Shown here one piece after another: positions 33,533 to 46,655 of a stretch of 64,000 nt of DNA (position 1 is its first letter; each line of letters opens with the position of its first letter). This DNA comes from Haliotis asinina. Its lineage: Eukaryota > Mollusca > Gastropoda > Lepetellida > Haliotidae. The position numbers and the translations under genes are program-made. The stretch is from contig NC_090287.1 of the NCBI RefSeq assembly GCF_037392515.1, positions 11,165,501-11,229,500 of the forward strand, read 5' to 3'. The notes under the pieces were generated by a model that saw only the letters and a list, made by a program, of their open reading frames with translations, made no database searches and was not told where the DNA came from.

Positions 33533-34526
33533 GGCACATTTGAAATCACTGCAGCAGACTGCAGCATGTGTAACAACGCCATAAGCAACAACATGTAAGG
33601 ACACACAGATGAGTGACAGCCACTGTTGATGCAAATCACGGCATTTAATAAGACGTTTGATGACAATTTATGAGCATCTTGCAGACACATGCAGACACGT
33701 GATTTGTTTTCAAAATGCTTTAAACGATAATTTTCATTCCATTAACATATGTCGTTCGAAACACTTCGTTTTCGAGATTATTTCCATAACGATTGAAGTT
33801 CATGTAAGGCAATGACCCCAACGGAAATTGTCAAATCGTACATATTCACAAAGGTGTGTCGTCTGTAACGAAGTACAAGATCTTTACATCTCGATTTCGC
33901 TCTGCCAAACAGAGGCACTACGCTTGTGTTTAAATATACGACACGTTCTGGGCAATCAGATTTGATTCCCAATTGGTTTCCGTGTGTGAACGTCTTTGGT
34001 GGCGTCCCTCTCGATCATGTAACTACTGAAAACTGAGGTAAAGGTATTTGCTGTTGCGCTCTTCTGAGCTTTGGCCCTTGAGCATCTCTTCAACCCCATT
34101 CTATTTACAGTTGTGTGATCGGTCTACCACTGGTGGACTTGTTTTCGGTACCGAGTTCTTGAGTGCAAATGTGTTATTTATTGACTGTGCAGCTCAGATC
34201 GCTGAAACAGGACAAAGCAATACAAGAGGCATGTGTGAAAAAACATCGGAACCCTGGTTCAGTTAGGTCAAACAAAATAACTCAGAGACAGATATGTTTA
34301 TTCCGACTGTAAGACTCGTACCTCCGGGACCACTAAAAGACAACTGCGTGGAGTTCCGGTTGATAATATGTCTCTGGCAAACTGTTCTGAGGGTGGATTG
34401 GGTGGTCAGGTTAAGTGACGTCATGTATATAATACTGATTGTTGTTCACAATATCTCGGGGATATTTGGTCGAGAGGATACAGGTTGCTGAAGGTTGCTT
34501 GGAAGTTGCCCATAACGGTTTTGAAC

Positions 34527-34547
34527 AAACAAACAAACAAACAAACA
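34527..34547. repeat. (CAAA)n microsatellite
   Basis: Five tandem CAAA units. Confidence 0.9.
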
Positions 34548-34799
34548 TCAATTGCACTTCACCAGGTATACAAGTGTACAACATGGATATATTATTTAAT
34601 GTTATGATAAATGAATGACATTGTTCATTTCTTCCACTTAGTTACGTCGTTGTTAAGGATATATCACTTACAGTACACTGGATACAGTAACATTTGACCA
34701 TTGTTAAAGAACCCCACACTAGCCATGATCCCTTTGTTGGAGCAAATGATTTACATGCACCTGTAGCATACAAAACATTGTACTCACAAACTGTACGAT

Positions 34800-35085
34800 G
34801 TCCCTCCTAGAACAGGGTACCCGTGAATGTCCGGGATAGAATAGACCTTCAACAACCCATGCTTGCCACAAAAGGCGACTCTGTTTGTCGTTAGAGGGAA
34901 CTAGCGGGATCGAGTGGTCAGGCTCGCTGACTTAGTTGACACATGTCATCGGTTCCCAGTTGCGCAGATCGATGCTCATACTGTTGATAACTGGATTGTC
35001 TGGTCCAGAATCGATTATTCACAGACTGCCGCCATATAGCTGGAATATTGCTGAGTGCTGCGTAAAACTAAACTTACTCACTCAG
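34800..35085 (+). repeat. SINE-A copy, full length
   Basis: The best forward copy: head with GGTCAGGCTCGCTGACTTAG and CGGTTCCCAGTTGCGCAG (tRNA-like boxes A and B), then ATTGTCTGGTCCAGAATCG, GCCGCCATATAGCTGGAA and a tail ending TAAACTTACTCACTCA. Confidence 0.9.
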
Positions 35086-35374
35086 AGTTTGATGATATGC
35101 AGGTGACGTACATCTAACAAGCAAAGAGAGATATAATGTTATTATATACCAATACGGATGACGGGGTCATATTCCGTACTGCACTACAGATTCCGTATTG
35201 AACCTGTACCGATACGCTATGATTTGTTTTACCAAGTAATGGAAAAATGCAAGATAAGAGAGTATGTAAAAGATATAGAACGTCATTGAACGAGACGATA
35301 TCATGACAGCAGAAAAACAACGGGTTCGAGGTATTTTTGTCCTGTGAAATGGGGGCACGAATGTTCAAATTGTC

Positions 35375-35470
35375 TGAAGCGCCGGAAGTAGACCTGTTTA
35401 GTCGCGTCCCGTGGATACGTCCACCCGACTGTGAGTTCAAATCCCGGACCGCCCCGATTATGTTACAAAG
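35375..35470 (+). repeat. tRNA-like SINE head fragment
   Basis: TTTAGTCGCGTCCCGTGGA and GAGTTCAAATCCCGGACC resemble boxes A and B. The acceptor stem is not closed. Confidence 0.3.
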
Positions 35471-35677
35471 TTTGTCAGCACCATGTCGGTAGTCTCGGGC
35501 TTCCACCTTGATGATAAACGTCTGAGACAGGCAAAACTTCAGCCCTGTGTCTCATAATGAACAGATGCCCCGTGACATAACTAGAATACTCTGTTGGGTG
35601 GCGTTAATACCCAACTCGCTCACTCACCTACTCCTTTACAAATGCCAAACAAATTTCATCGAGGGTCGCCATCTATA

Positions 35678-37289
35678 CATATGGAAATTAATTAAGCAAC
35701 ACCAAATTCAAAGACACATAAAAACTTAACAAAGTTTAACGAAGTAATTTTGATGATTGATTATTCAATTTTGATGTATTGACATACAGCATGAGCTTTT
35801 CATGGGTTGATATGACGCGCGTGAAGCTTGCACAGCGCACGTGCATTGCTTTAACCTCAACTTTCGAAAAATGCACTTTTTCCCTGGGGTGTTTACAAGC
35901 GCAGGTTGTCGATTGCATTCGGTTTTTCATTCATTTCAATGTCATGGCACGTAGGAAATTATCAGAGGCCACTCGTTGGCAAATAATCGGCATGAGGAAT
36001 GCTGGTATGTCTCTAAGACAAATCGGGACTCAAATCGGACGACATCATTCCATAATTTCAAAACTTTTGAAAAAATACCGGGCCACTAATGAAGTTAAAG
36101 ACCTGCCTAGACCAGGAAGACCCAGGAAGACCACAGTCCGGGAGGACAGAGCTTTACTGAGACTTGTACGGCGCAGGTCCTTCGACTCGAGCTCTCGGTT
36201 GAGACAGGAGTGGCTTCCAGGGAGACCCATCTCGAACAGGACTGTTCGGAATCGTCTGAAAGCTGCAGGATACCGGGCAAGGAGGCCAATCAAGCGACCC
36301 AGACTGTCTCCAGCCCATAAGGCAGCCCGACTGGCCTGGTGTAATGACCGTTTGCACTGGAACATTGCCTCTTGGAGGAAGGTCCATTTCTCAGATGAGA
36401 GCCGGTTCTTGCTGCACATGGTGGACGGTCGTACTCGGGTCTGGAGGCAGAGGAACACAGCAATGGCTCCACGGAACATCCAGGAGACTGTGGCCTTTGG
36501 GGGAGGTTCCGTTATGGTATGGGGGTGCATTTCCATGAACTGCAAGTTGGATATCATTACCATCCGTGGCAACCTTAACGGTGTTCGTTACCAACAGGAG
36601 GTTCTTGACAGGGCTGTGGTACCTCATTTTGAGAACCATCCTCTGGCAACGAGACCCATATTTATGGACGACAATGCTAGACCTCACAGGGCGCATGCTG
36701 TAAATGATTTTTTGCGGCAAAATGCAATTGACAGAATTCCATGACCTGCCATGAGCCCTGACCTCAACCCCATTGAACATTTGTGGGACTTTATTGGCCG
36801 TCGTGTGAGGCAGAGAGACCCACCAGTCCATAATCTCAACGAATTGACGGCTGCCCTGCATGAGGAGTGGAACAGGATCCCCCAGAATCAGATCCGGAGA
36901 CTCATCCAAGGAATGAGGAGGCGTCTGGAATCGGTGGTGCGTGCGCAGGGAGGACACACTAGATATTGATGAAAGTCGGTGTGCAGACTCTCAGATGACT
37001 GTTCTTTCTTTCCATGTGACATTTGTGTTAATACACCTGACAACAACGTCTGTGGATGAATAGTAAATTGTGTCCATTTTTTCATGAATTTAAGACAGTT
37101 TTAAGAATTTGGATTTCGTTGCAATAAAGCAAAGTCTTGATACTTTTTCCCTTTAAGTTGTTTGTCAGAGATCGTCTGTTGAATAAAAAAGTGTCAAACT
37201 ATATCAATCCGGCATATTTTGATTGTCAGAACACTTCAAAGTTGCTCCAATAGAAAAAATTGGGGTGTTGCTTGATTAATTTCCAGGTG
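35678..37289 (+). mobile_element. Full-length Tc1-like (DD34E) transposon
   Basis: The element is 1612 bp, flanked by TA on both sides (35676-35677 and 37290-37291). Its terminal inverted repeats share the core GGAAATTAATYAAGCAACACC after diverged first bases (CATAT or CACCT). The only long frame inside is the transposase. The near-intact state suggests fairly recent activity. Confidence 0.85.
35944..36969 (+). pseudogene. Tc1-like transposase with one in-frame stop
   Basis: The start is MARRKLSEATRWQIIG, which fits the paired-like helix-turn-helix DNA-binding half (about residues 1-110). The catalytic triad is visible: D151 in HFSDESRF, D243 in MDDNARPH and E278 in SPDLNPIEHLWD, with 34 residues between the last two. 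It is 341 codons long, normal for Tc1. A single TGA at 36742-36744 (codon 267) interrupts it just before the PAMSPDLNPIE block, where relatives usually have Trp (TGG). No frameshift was seen, so it is inactive by one point mutation unless the stop is read through. Confidence 0.85.
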
Positions 37290-37570
37290 TATATAACACT
37301 CAACTGATTTGAAACCGATGGAAGCGCCGCAAAATGTCTCTACTGCCCGCTGAACTGACTTCATCCTGGAACGCTAACAGTTTCTCGCAGTAGCTGACAT
37401 GTACCAATGTTGTATTGTATTGTACTATATTGTATGGTATTGTATTGTGGACTATTACTTTAAAAAAAAACACCCATAAGAAACATTTAGTGTAATAAAC
37501 AGTGTTTACCATGGATCTTAAAGAACATATATAGTGTGTTGGCTGGGTGACGTCTTTGAATTTGGGGGTT

Positions 37571-37706
37571 TTAGTTTCACAAAACTCCCGTAAGCCTAAG
37601 GTCTCGTAAGTTTTCTCGTATCATTCCTGCTTCCTATGTTACAGTATAGGAGGTACGAAAAGTTACAAGACCTTAGTCTTACGAGAGTTTTGTGAAACGG
37701 GGCCCT
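37571..37706. mobile_element. Hairpin MITE, family H
   Basis: An imperfect inverted repeat with CGTAAGCCTAAGGTCTCGTA at the left and CCTTAGTCTTACGAGAGTTT at the right. It is clearly related to 7300-7449. Confidence 0.75.
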
Positions 37707-37864
37707 GGCTTGTGTTTGTGAGGTGTCTTGAAGTGGTGGTGGGTGGGATTGTCCTGTGGGGAGAGAGGGGGATAACCGTGAGGTATCGGGTTGACTAATT
37801 CCGAGTGGCAAGGCCCGCTGATATTGCTGGTTCGTGTTATTGTATCCCATTTGTGCTCTTGCTG

Positions 37865-37945
37865 TTGTTCACTGGATTGTCTGGTCCAGATTGGATAATT
37901 TATAGACCGCCGCCATATAGCTGGAGTATTGCTGAGTGCGGAACA
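37865..37945 (+). repeat. SINE-A 3' fragment
   Basis: CACTGGATTGTCTGGTCCAG, CCGCCGCCATATAGCTGGAG and GCTGAGTGCGG. Confidence 0.75.
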
Positions 37946-38215
37946 CACAAGAAACAAACACAACTTCAGTGTGATTCGCTTATTTGTATTGTACCTGAAT
38001 AACAAACATCAAAGAAACCCCCGTCTCAAATAGTGCAAAACACACTATTCACAAATCAGGCCTTAGATTGTTTATTGCATAAATGTTTTAACTGGGGAAA
38101 ATATTTTCGTCACTGTTAGTTATAAATATTGCAATACTTGCATATAACAGTATGTTTATGTGACACAAGCCACAACACCGGGTAATACACCTGTCAAAAT
38201 ATCGTCTCTGTCCTC

Positions 38216-38368
38216 AGGGGCGGTAGGGTAGCCTAGTGGTTAGAGCGTTCTCTCGTCACGGAAGACCCGGGTTCGATTCCCGATATGGGTATAATGTGTG
38301 AAGCTTGTCACTCCCGCCGTTGCTGGAATATTCCTGGAATATTGCTGAAAGCGACTCACTCACTCTCC
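38216..38368 (+). repeat. SINE-B copy
   Basis: GGTAGGGTAGCCTAGTGGTT (box A) and CCGGGTTCGATTCCCG (box B) are near-perfect. The tail is GCTGGAATATTGCTGAAAGC with TCACTCACTC. Confidence 0.85.
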
Positions 38369-38815
38369 TAGTACTCACCATAAACCCGCACAGGAATGTT
38401 ATCGGTGCATGTTCGTGCTGAGATTACACCCAGTGAACTGCAAGAAAAGTAGGTTAGCGGTAGACGTCATCAAACTTTTATACTGGTCAGTTCATCCAGT
38501 GTTTATAAACATAAAGACAGTACAGATACCCTCTGTTTCAAGTCTCCAGCGATAGACTGTCGATGCGCAGTTATGTATATGTAGTAGAAACATTATTTCT
38601 GTATACTGGTTCAACGTTACGAAGTCCCGTGTCGTTGGGTTAAACTGAACATTCGGTTTCTTGTTTGTGCAGTCAATGTTGATAACCTTATATGATGACT
38701 TACATTTTCCAGGACGGTTTAATAATTCTTCAGCGAAAGAACGCGCGTGTGAAAAAATATTTATTCTATGACGTCACAAGGTCATACGGTATTATAATAT
38801 GGGCCGCGGATTTTA

Positions 38816-39058
38816 TTGAGTGAGTTTAGTTTTACGCAACACACAGCAATGTTACATCTATATGTCTGTAAATAATCGAGTCTGGACCAGACAACCCAGT
38901 GATCAACAGCATGAGCATCGATCTGCACAATTGGGAACCGATGACATGTGTCAACCAACTCACCCGTTCCTGTTAGTCGCCTCTTACAACAAGCATAGTC
39001 ACCTTTTATGGCTAGCATGGGATGCTGAAGGCCTATTCTACCTCGAACTTCACGGGTC
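38816..39058 (-). repeat. SINE-A copy
   Basis: GAGTGAGTTTAGTTTTACGC, GACCAGACAACCCAGTGATC and GTCGCCTCTTACAACAAGC, ending CGAACTTCACGGGTC. Confidence 0.85.
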
Positions 39059-39059
39059 T

Positions 39060-39160
39060 CAACATAAATGGACTTCACATGATGTACCTGTGGTTAATAA
39101 AACTCGGGTCTTCGGCGTGACGAGGGAACGCTTTAACCACCAGACTATCCCACGACCTCG
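39060..39160 (-). repeat. SINE-B head fragment
   Basis: AAACTCGGGTCTTCGGCGTG and GGAACGCTTTAACCACCAG, abutting the previous SINE-A. Confidence 0.7.
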
Positions 39161-39659
39161 GATTTTATTCAAAACATTAAATGCTCCTGAAATGTTTTGA
39201 AAACTTAATCATGCTTCCAACTGTGGAATAGTGTTGCAGGATGTATTTATACATAATGATAACATGTATTAAAATATGCAGAATAATCAGATCAGTTTTT
39301 TTCATGTAAAGAATATTGTACAACTGCGGCCGAAATGTATTTATACCGTAAATGATGTGGACGTACTAGTTACAAAACATGTTCCTATGTTGTTTATATT
39401 ATTCTATATTATAATATCAAAATGTTTCACATGTAGCATAAAGGATGAATATAACATTATGTTTTCCAATGTTGCATACATAGGACCGTAATATGTGGTA
39501 CATATCGTGATGTTAACAACATAAAATATTGTATTTTCGATATGGCATATATTGTGTGTTTATAACATGACATCTGCCTATGTGTTATATATTGTGTGTA
39601 ATGTCATGGTGTTTTACAGTGTTGCCTACTCTGTGTATCAAAACCATGATCCCTTCCGA

Positions 39660-39945
39660 TGTTGAGTGTACCGGATGGTACAAGGATTATGTTTTCTGAC
39701 ATTGAATACTCAGATAGTACTAGGATTATGTTTTCTGACACTGAATACTCAGATAGTACTAGGATTATGTTTTCTGACACTGAATACTCAGATAGTACCA
39801 GGATTATGTTTTTCTGACGTTGAAGGTACCGCATGGTAATAGGATTATGTTTTCCGAATTTGAATACACCGGATGGGTACTAGGTTTATGATTTCCGACA
39901 TTGAAAGTACCACATGGTAATAAAATGGTGTTTCTGATGTCTCAT
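39660..39945. repeat. 39-bp minisatellite, about 7 copies
   Basis: The unit contains GAATACTCAGATAGTACTAG and GATTATGTTTTCTGACA. Central copies are nearly identical and the edges have diverged. Confidence 0.85.
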
Positions 39946-40742
39946 GTGGAGCATGTGCTCAGCCAGTTGTGCACATGGCCTTTCGATCCGTGGTTCTACA
40001 AGTACAAACCCATTTCTGATTAATTAAGTGTAGACAACGTGCGAACGCGCTTTCTTTGATACAGAGCCCATCTCTCAAGCAATATTGTTTCAATTAGGAA
40101 ACTGTACAATCTAAATATTTGCTAAAAATATCGAAATAATTGGACGCCACATGCGCTGAATAAAAGCATTTTACAACCTGTGTGTTCAAAGCTTGAAAAC
40201 CACACCGTTGTGAAAGGGGGCGCTTTGCATAACATGTCTTGTGGGCACGAAGACACCTGTTTTCGATGTAATTTACGCAAATATCCCCGAAACATTTCAC
40301 GCTCTTGGAAGCATGGCTTGTTCTTTAGATATATCGATGGGAAATCGATGTAGCGTTGCCTCCAAAATAGCATACGGATGTAAGGTTAACATAAAACCTT
40401 TCGTGCTTCCTTCAAGCACATGGATTAAAAGAGGCGATAGCTTTGGTTAACACGCTTGAGTGAGCAGCATGGACGCGGGAGCGAGAACTGAGAAGTTATC
40501 AATATTGTAAATAAATTACCCTTGGCCATCGCCACTGTCGGCAAATTAGGCGGATAGCGTGTTGCAGACTAACTAGCATGACGACTAAGGGAACTAGGGA
40601 TATGGATGGACGAAGGTTTGGTCTCTTGGATCTGAATAAATGAAACAGCACTTAATGCCAGGTTGTTTCATGTATGGGTTAAGTTGCCGTCATTGTGCTG
40701 TTACGTATTGTGTTTATATTGTATGAATTATTACATATTGTG

Positions 40743-40915
40743 GAGTGAGGGTGTGAGTTAGTTTAGTTTCACGACGATGGTGGCAATGTGCCCGCAATTG
40801 CACGACAGGAGACACCAGACATGAGCTTCACACATTGTACCCTTGTGGGGAATCGAACCCGGGTTTTCGACACGATGAGCAAACGCTGTGACCACTATGC
40901 TACCCCCATCGCCTC
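40743..40915 (-). repeat. SINE-B copy
   Basis: GTGAGTTAGTTTAGTTTCAC, GGGGAATCGAACCCGGGTTT and GACCACTATGCTACCCCC. Full length. Confidence 0.8.
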
Positions 40916-41058
40916 TGTATCGTGAGAAATCGGTATGATGATTACCGGAAGCGCTTCTGCTTAAGTGCCTTTGCCGTTCCGTTTGCTTTACCAAAGTGTG
41001 AACACCGATCACTTTGTTTCTTTCGCAACTGGCTAACGCGTTTGTATATTACTTGGGA

Positions 41059-41200
41059 CGATGGGGTAGCAAATGGTTAAGGCGTCCGCTTGTTAGTACG
41101 AAGATCCGGGTTCGATTCCCGTCATGGACTCAGTGAGTAAAGCCTATTGCTGGTGTCACCATCCGTGATATTGTTGGAATAGTGCCACTCATTCACTTTC
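41059..41200 (+). repeat. SINE-B copy
   Basis: GATGGGGTAGCAAATGGTTA and CCGGGTTCGATTCCCGTCAT, with a decayed tail. Confidence 0.75.
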
Positions 41201-42647
41201 GTGGCGTTAAGAACTGTGGAACGTGGCTTTAAATCTTCCTCGAATTTGGTTTGAGTATTCCGGAGAATATATTGTGACACTACAAATCTCATATATTGGC
41301 AGTTTCATTCCAGGTAAAATACTTAACACTGGCACTGAAATGATAATGAAATATATCGCCTAATCTGAGCCACTCACTAACTCGAATACAAATCTAATTA
41401 TAACCTATTACTAAGTACTTGCTGCTCCGGTAATATATATGCGGACTAAGGACACCTTCAGCAATATCTCAGCACCATCATCAGGAGTGGCATTAAGTCG
41501 TTGTATCCATGTTTAGAAAATTACACTAACTTAAGGAAATGTCAGGTTACACACCTAGGCGCCATACACACCTTTGAACAGTTGGGTTTTTTTTCAATAA
41601 AATGTTTCTTTATATGATGGCACGTTGTATATACACATGTAGAGACTAGTTTGCCGTTCCGAACACACATTTGTACATAAACTATACCCTTGATGATATG
41701 AATGCATGTTAGAATCCGACAATACTCAGATTGATGCAGTGTATAGGTACTTAATGAGATGTGTTTTCCTCCAGATATCACGTTCGTAATATCAATCACA
41801 TGTTCATCTGGAAACTGGAAAAATTAACAGGTTATAGTCATAACGGTTGACTATGGCCGAGCACAGCGTTAAACGGGAAAAATACAGAGCTTTTAAATTG
41901 CATTTGGCTACATCTTCACGGGGACTATGTAGGGGATGTGAACCTATCGCAACTATCTACAACTTCCTGCTCAAGTGACCCCTGTCCTGATAGTGTCTGA
42001 TATATCTTTGGCTCCCCCATATCTAGCTACCCCTCGTCATCAGGCTATCACACCCCACATGGCCTAGCTATCGTGTCTCTGATACTGGTAATAATAGAAC
42101 CAAATTCCGCCCTTCAGATGCAGATGTCTTGTCAAAATATGGAAATCTGTGGGTAATTCGCTTTAAAACTTTAAACTGTTCATAGTGAATGTTCGGCATG
42201 TTTAGTCGGTGGATGAAGAAATAGTGCCACACGTAGCATTTAAGAGTTTTGCTCTTACCTACCTTACCAGACGTGCATACACGAACATGTGCATATGTTG
42301 TCGCTGGCACTAGTTCGGACTTCTGGCGGTATTACGGATCTAGCCACAGAGATACCATGCCAGTGTTTAACCCCAGCTCATACACGGTGTCCTGACTGCC
42401 GAGTACCCCTTGTTTTTTCCTGACAAAAGCCAAGCAGGGTAACATCAAATACTTCTGTGACATCATCATTTTGTATGACGCAGTCGGAGCCATAAATCCG
42501 CTGTCGGGACAAACGATATGTACTACAGATCAAGGCAGCAGTAAATACTAGTATGTATGACCTTGCATTATAGCCTTTCCTCATTCTGTGGACACGCAAT
42601 AATTATGCAAATTATATCCAAAGAAGCTTGTTTTTCGTGTTGTTCAG

Positions 42648-42715
42648 TGCCCTACTTAGCAATGTTCTGACTTTGTGACGGCAGTCTGTGAATAATCAAA
42701 GCTGGACCTAACAGG
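42648..42715 (-). repeat. SINE-A fragment
   Basis: CTACTTAGCAATGTTCTGAC and GTGACGGCAGTCTGTGAAT. Confidence 0.5.
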
Positions 42716-44253
42716 AAGGAACCCTCAAGGCTTGCAACTGCACAGATGATTCGAAAACGCTGCTAGAGTCGGGAAGAGGTTGAGAATGGAATGGGGGAAT
42801 GGTTTATGAAACAGAGGCCTATTACACTGGCACGTATCACGCAGATGGCCTTTGAATGCCTACCACTCAACTAGCGATTAGTTTAAGGAAAAGAATTTCC
42901 TTTCCTTTCTCAATCCCCACAGTTCTGAATATCCCTTACTGCCGTTCCCGTCGTTAAATGTAATGATTTTCTAAGGGCCATCTACAAGCATACATGTAGG
43001 TATCCCAAAGTCAAAGAAAAGAGAGTCAAAGGTGCCATGCCATTATCCAGCTTTCTGTCGTAAGTTCAAATCCCATGCAGTCGGCTGATTTTCCAACTTT
43101 CTGTAAACGACCAGCAACTTCAGTTTGGACACCTATGTCGATTTGTACATACAAATAATAAAATGCATGTATGTAAAGTAATCTTATTACATACCATAGA
43201 TTCTTAAATATGTAATAAGATCTTTAACTTCACATTTCTCCCTAAATGCGCAAGTATTGGGTATTAGCAGGTGTAGGGAGGTTTAGGGAGCACATCTACA
43301 CTCGCGCTATCTCCTGCAGCTTGGAATGACCTGATAACCACAAAATGGTATCTATAATGTTTTCTTCGTTCTTATCTCGTGCAAAACGTCACTTCTCATG
43401 TTTCCCGCCAAGAAAATCTTTCCCGCCAAAATTGAGCAGACGTCCGGTGTCAAGATGCCAAGCAGACGATAATCTAACTACGTGGTGCCGAAAGACACCG
43501 GCAGGAGGCGTTGTATGTTGAATGCGATAGCAACTGATATTACATCAATGTTTGGGAGTAACAAATGAAATTCTATTATCGTTTTGATAAGAATACAATT
43601 TTACGCAATCTGGAAAATGAACATTTCCAGAGATAATGATTCCAAAACAGACATATGTTTTAGCTAGCTGTGATAGAAGGACCGAGTTTAAGTGTAGATA
43701 GATAGTTTAAGCATTTGATAAACATTAGGAAACCCCTATTAGAAAACCAAAAGACATATCCCAGATATCGCCTAACAACGTTCGAGGTCACTACCCCTAT
43801 GTTAAGATTAGAGTCGCATAATTTCGGCCATGTTTGTTTAGATTTTTGCATATATCTTATAAATGGAACTTTAGATTCGCATGTTTTCGACAGAGAACGT
43901 AACGTTGGCGCAATTTCAAGTTCGCACAAACAAACTTGTTTTTGAAACTGTAAACATCCGTTGGTTATCAATTATAGATTCGTCCACAATGATAGACAGA
44001 GATTTGATCCGATTTAGCATCATTGGTTAGGGGTAAACATTCTCAAGGAATTTGCAAAAATTACTTCATACGTCGTTAGCCAATCCGCTGTAATTATTTG
44101 CTGTTTAGCCAAAGGTAGGAAAGTTATAAAACAAATAAACAGAAATTACGCGAATATCTAAACAATTTGTCCTCAAATCAGAATTCACAGAATCGGATTG
44201 GAACCAAAGTATATTACTAGGATTACTCTACTAGTGAAGATGAAATATAACAA

Positions 44254-44470
44254 TGAGTGAGTTCAGTTTTACGCCGTATTCAACACTATTCTTGCTATAT
44301 AGCGTCGTAAAAGGCGGCTGATTGGGTGGTCCGGCTCGCTGACCTGTTTGACACACGTATCCCAGTTGCGAAGATCTACGTTCATGACGTTAATCACTGG
44401 ATTGTCTGGTCCAGACTCGATTATTTACAGGCCGCCGCTGGAATATTGCGGCGTAAAACTAAACTCAATT
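44254..44470 (+). repeat. SINE-A palindromic pair
   Basis: A reverse tail (44254-44300, GAGTGAGTTCAGTTTTACGC) is joined to a forward copy (44306-44470) with GGTCCGGCTCGCTGACCTG and GTCTGGTCCAGACTCG. Confidence 0.75.
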
Positions 44471-46331
44471 ACTCTTTGGTATATAAACTGTGTGTGCATA
44501 CCTTTGACCATCGTGTTTCACTTTCCAGTACGTGATATTCTGTAATAAGAAACACATCTTTATGTTAACCCGTACTATTCTCGAGAAAATAGTTCGTTGT
44601 GTGCAAGCATTATTTATTACTTGAAACGTCAGCTCGTTGTTCTAACCTTACCTTCAACCAGAAGCTAATTAAGCCGAGAGGTAGATACATATAGCTCGCT
44701 GTTTACCATGTATATTTCAGTATGCCGCTGTCAGCAGTTTCAGATTTACTGGTCATCTGGTGTTGTCAATTTCAGTACAAGATTATAAATTACCTCTTTA
44801 CGAACAGTTCTGACGGGTATGTGGTTCGACCTGTAGTTCGCGTGTAGAGGCGGTGATAAATACTCGTAATGCAACGCGAAAACAAAGCTGCCTCTTGGGG
44901 TTCAACATTGCAATAAACCATGTCTATTTCAATCAACTGACAGTTTCAAGTAAGTTCGTGTCATCGTCAATTTCAGCTTTGCTAACAAGACCTCGCTCCC
45001 CTCTACCGTCAGTAATTGGGCAGGAAGGTGCATGTCAATTTCACTGTTGGACAATCCACCTATATATTTAACGATAGTACATACGTTAACGGCAAATAGG
45101 CTGACCCGTGACCCATGCAATGTCATAAGTTATCTAGATTTGTGGATGGGATCCCATGTAGCCTGCCATATTTCTTTGAGCAAAAATAACGGGCTCCACA
45201 TTCTGTTTCCCAGATGTTTCAATGATTGATTAAATGTTGTGTATGTTTGGTATGGAATCAGTTAACTATTCAATCGACAACTGCTCCTTGATAATATCCT
45301 GTTCAGTTCAGGATTGCTATGAAATTTAGCTATAACTCTTAGGATGTTTATAAAATATAAGTAACTGTTATAACTCTTAGGATGTTTACAAGTTTGGCAT
45401 GGTGATAATGAGTTCATTGTTCAACTGATAATTGCTCGGGTATTGTGCCAGTACCCTGTTCAATTCAAGGCGGCTCAGAAGTTTGGAACGGTCATAATGT
45501 ATTGGCCCAGTTTCAGTTTCTGAAACTGAAGAAAGTGACAAGACTCCTCGTTCTTACATTGTATTAAGATAATTTAGGAGTTTGTTTTTTATCTGTAAAA
45601 TTTGCTCATTTCAGAGACCAGGTTTCAAGGACGCTTCTCTGGTTTGGTATGACGTTAGTTTACAGTTTAGCATCGACGCGATCGCAACTTTGTTACTGTT
45701 TTAGCTTCTAGAATGCCCACAGGTTTGATATTGTGCTAGAAGACAATGTTATCAATATTGCATACCTGTTTGAAAGATATTTTAAGGTGTCTAAATATAC
45801 AAATGCCACGAATCCAAATTAAAGACAAGAAATTGAGCATCACCAAGTGCTTGTGGTGTGTATTTTCAAAACGTCCATACGCTAATAGATAAGCACATAT
45901 TGTACCTACTGTCCTAATCAGAGAGATGATTGACACTTGCAATGTATAACCCTGACAACACCAGCGGCAGGTCCCACCTGAAGGATAGCAGCGATCCCTG
46001 GCGGCTGCTTATCTCAACCAAATTATCTTAATTAGACGACCAGGAACCACGTGCTCAGCTATCGACATGAAACTGACATGGTCAACTTTGTATCGGGGTT
46101 TTTGTACATAGTAAAGACACGTCGACATCTGCTTGGAAAGCTAGCAGAATTCTTCGAAGATGTGTTTGTAGTGTACGCTTTCGCTCCAAGACAAGCAGAC
46201 ATTAGCTCAAATAAAGAGAAAAGGAAAGATACAACCAATAAAAATCGTCATAGCTGATATGACAGTATGACAGTTATCCTATGACAGAGTAATTAACAGA
46301 CTGACTATCAACCTTTAATTCCATGATGCAA

Positions 46332-46450
46332 ACACCCGTGAAGGTCACGGTGTAGAATAGGTCTTCAGCAGTCCATGCTTGCCATAAAAGGCGACTATGC
46401 TTGTCGTAAGAGGCGACTAATGGGATCGGGTGGTCAGGCTCGCTAATTTC
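46332..46450 (+). repeat. SINE-A 5' half
   Basis: CCGTGAAGGTCACGGTGTAG, CTTGTCGTAAGAGGCGAC and GGTGGTCAGGCTCGCTAA, then the element stops. The 3' half is missing. Confidence 0.8.
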
Positions 46451-46655
46451 TCATCTAATATCAGTTTGAATCTGTAAAAGTTGCCGATGCGGCCACCCAT
46501 GTACTCACGCTTGGGTGTCAATAAAGTCATAAAACTAGAAAATGACGTTCACCCATATACGTGTTTGGTTAAAGATTGAGTCCCTTCGGAAACATGATCA
46601 ATTCGTTGGCGCCCAACTGTGATATGTCTAACATATTAAACACAACTAAGTACCG

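Noticed and set aside
36045..36957. Minus-strand frames across the Tc1-like element
   Set aside because: Shadows of the transposase, which has the DD34E triad on the plus strand.
38216..38290. Possible tRNA gene with near-perfect boxes A and B
   Set aside because: It is the head of a SINE-B copy; body and tail follow, and no proper acceptor stem closes.
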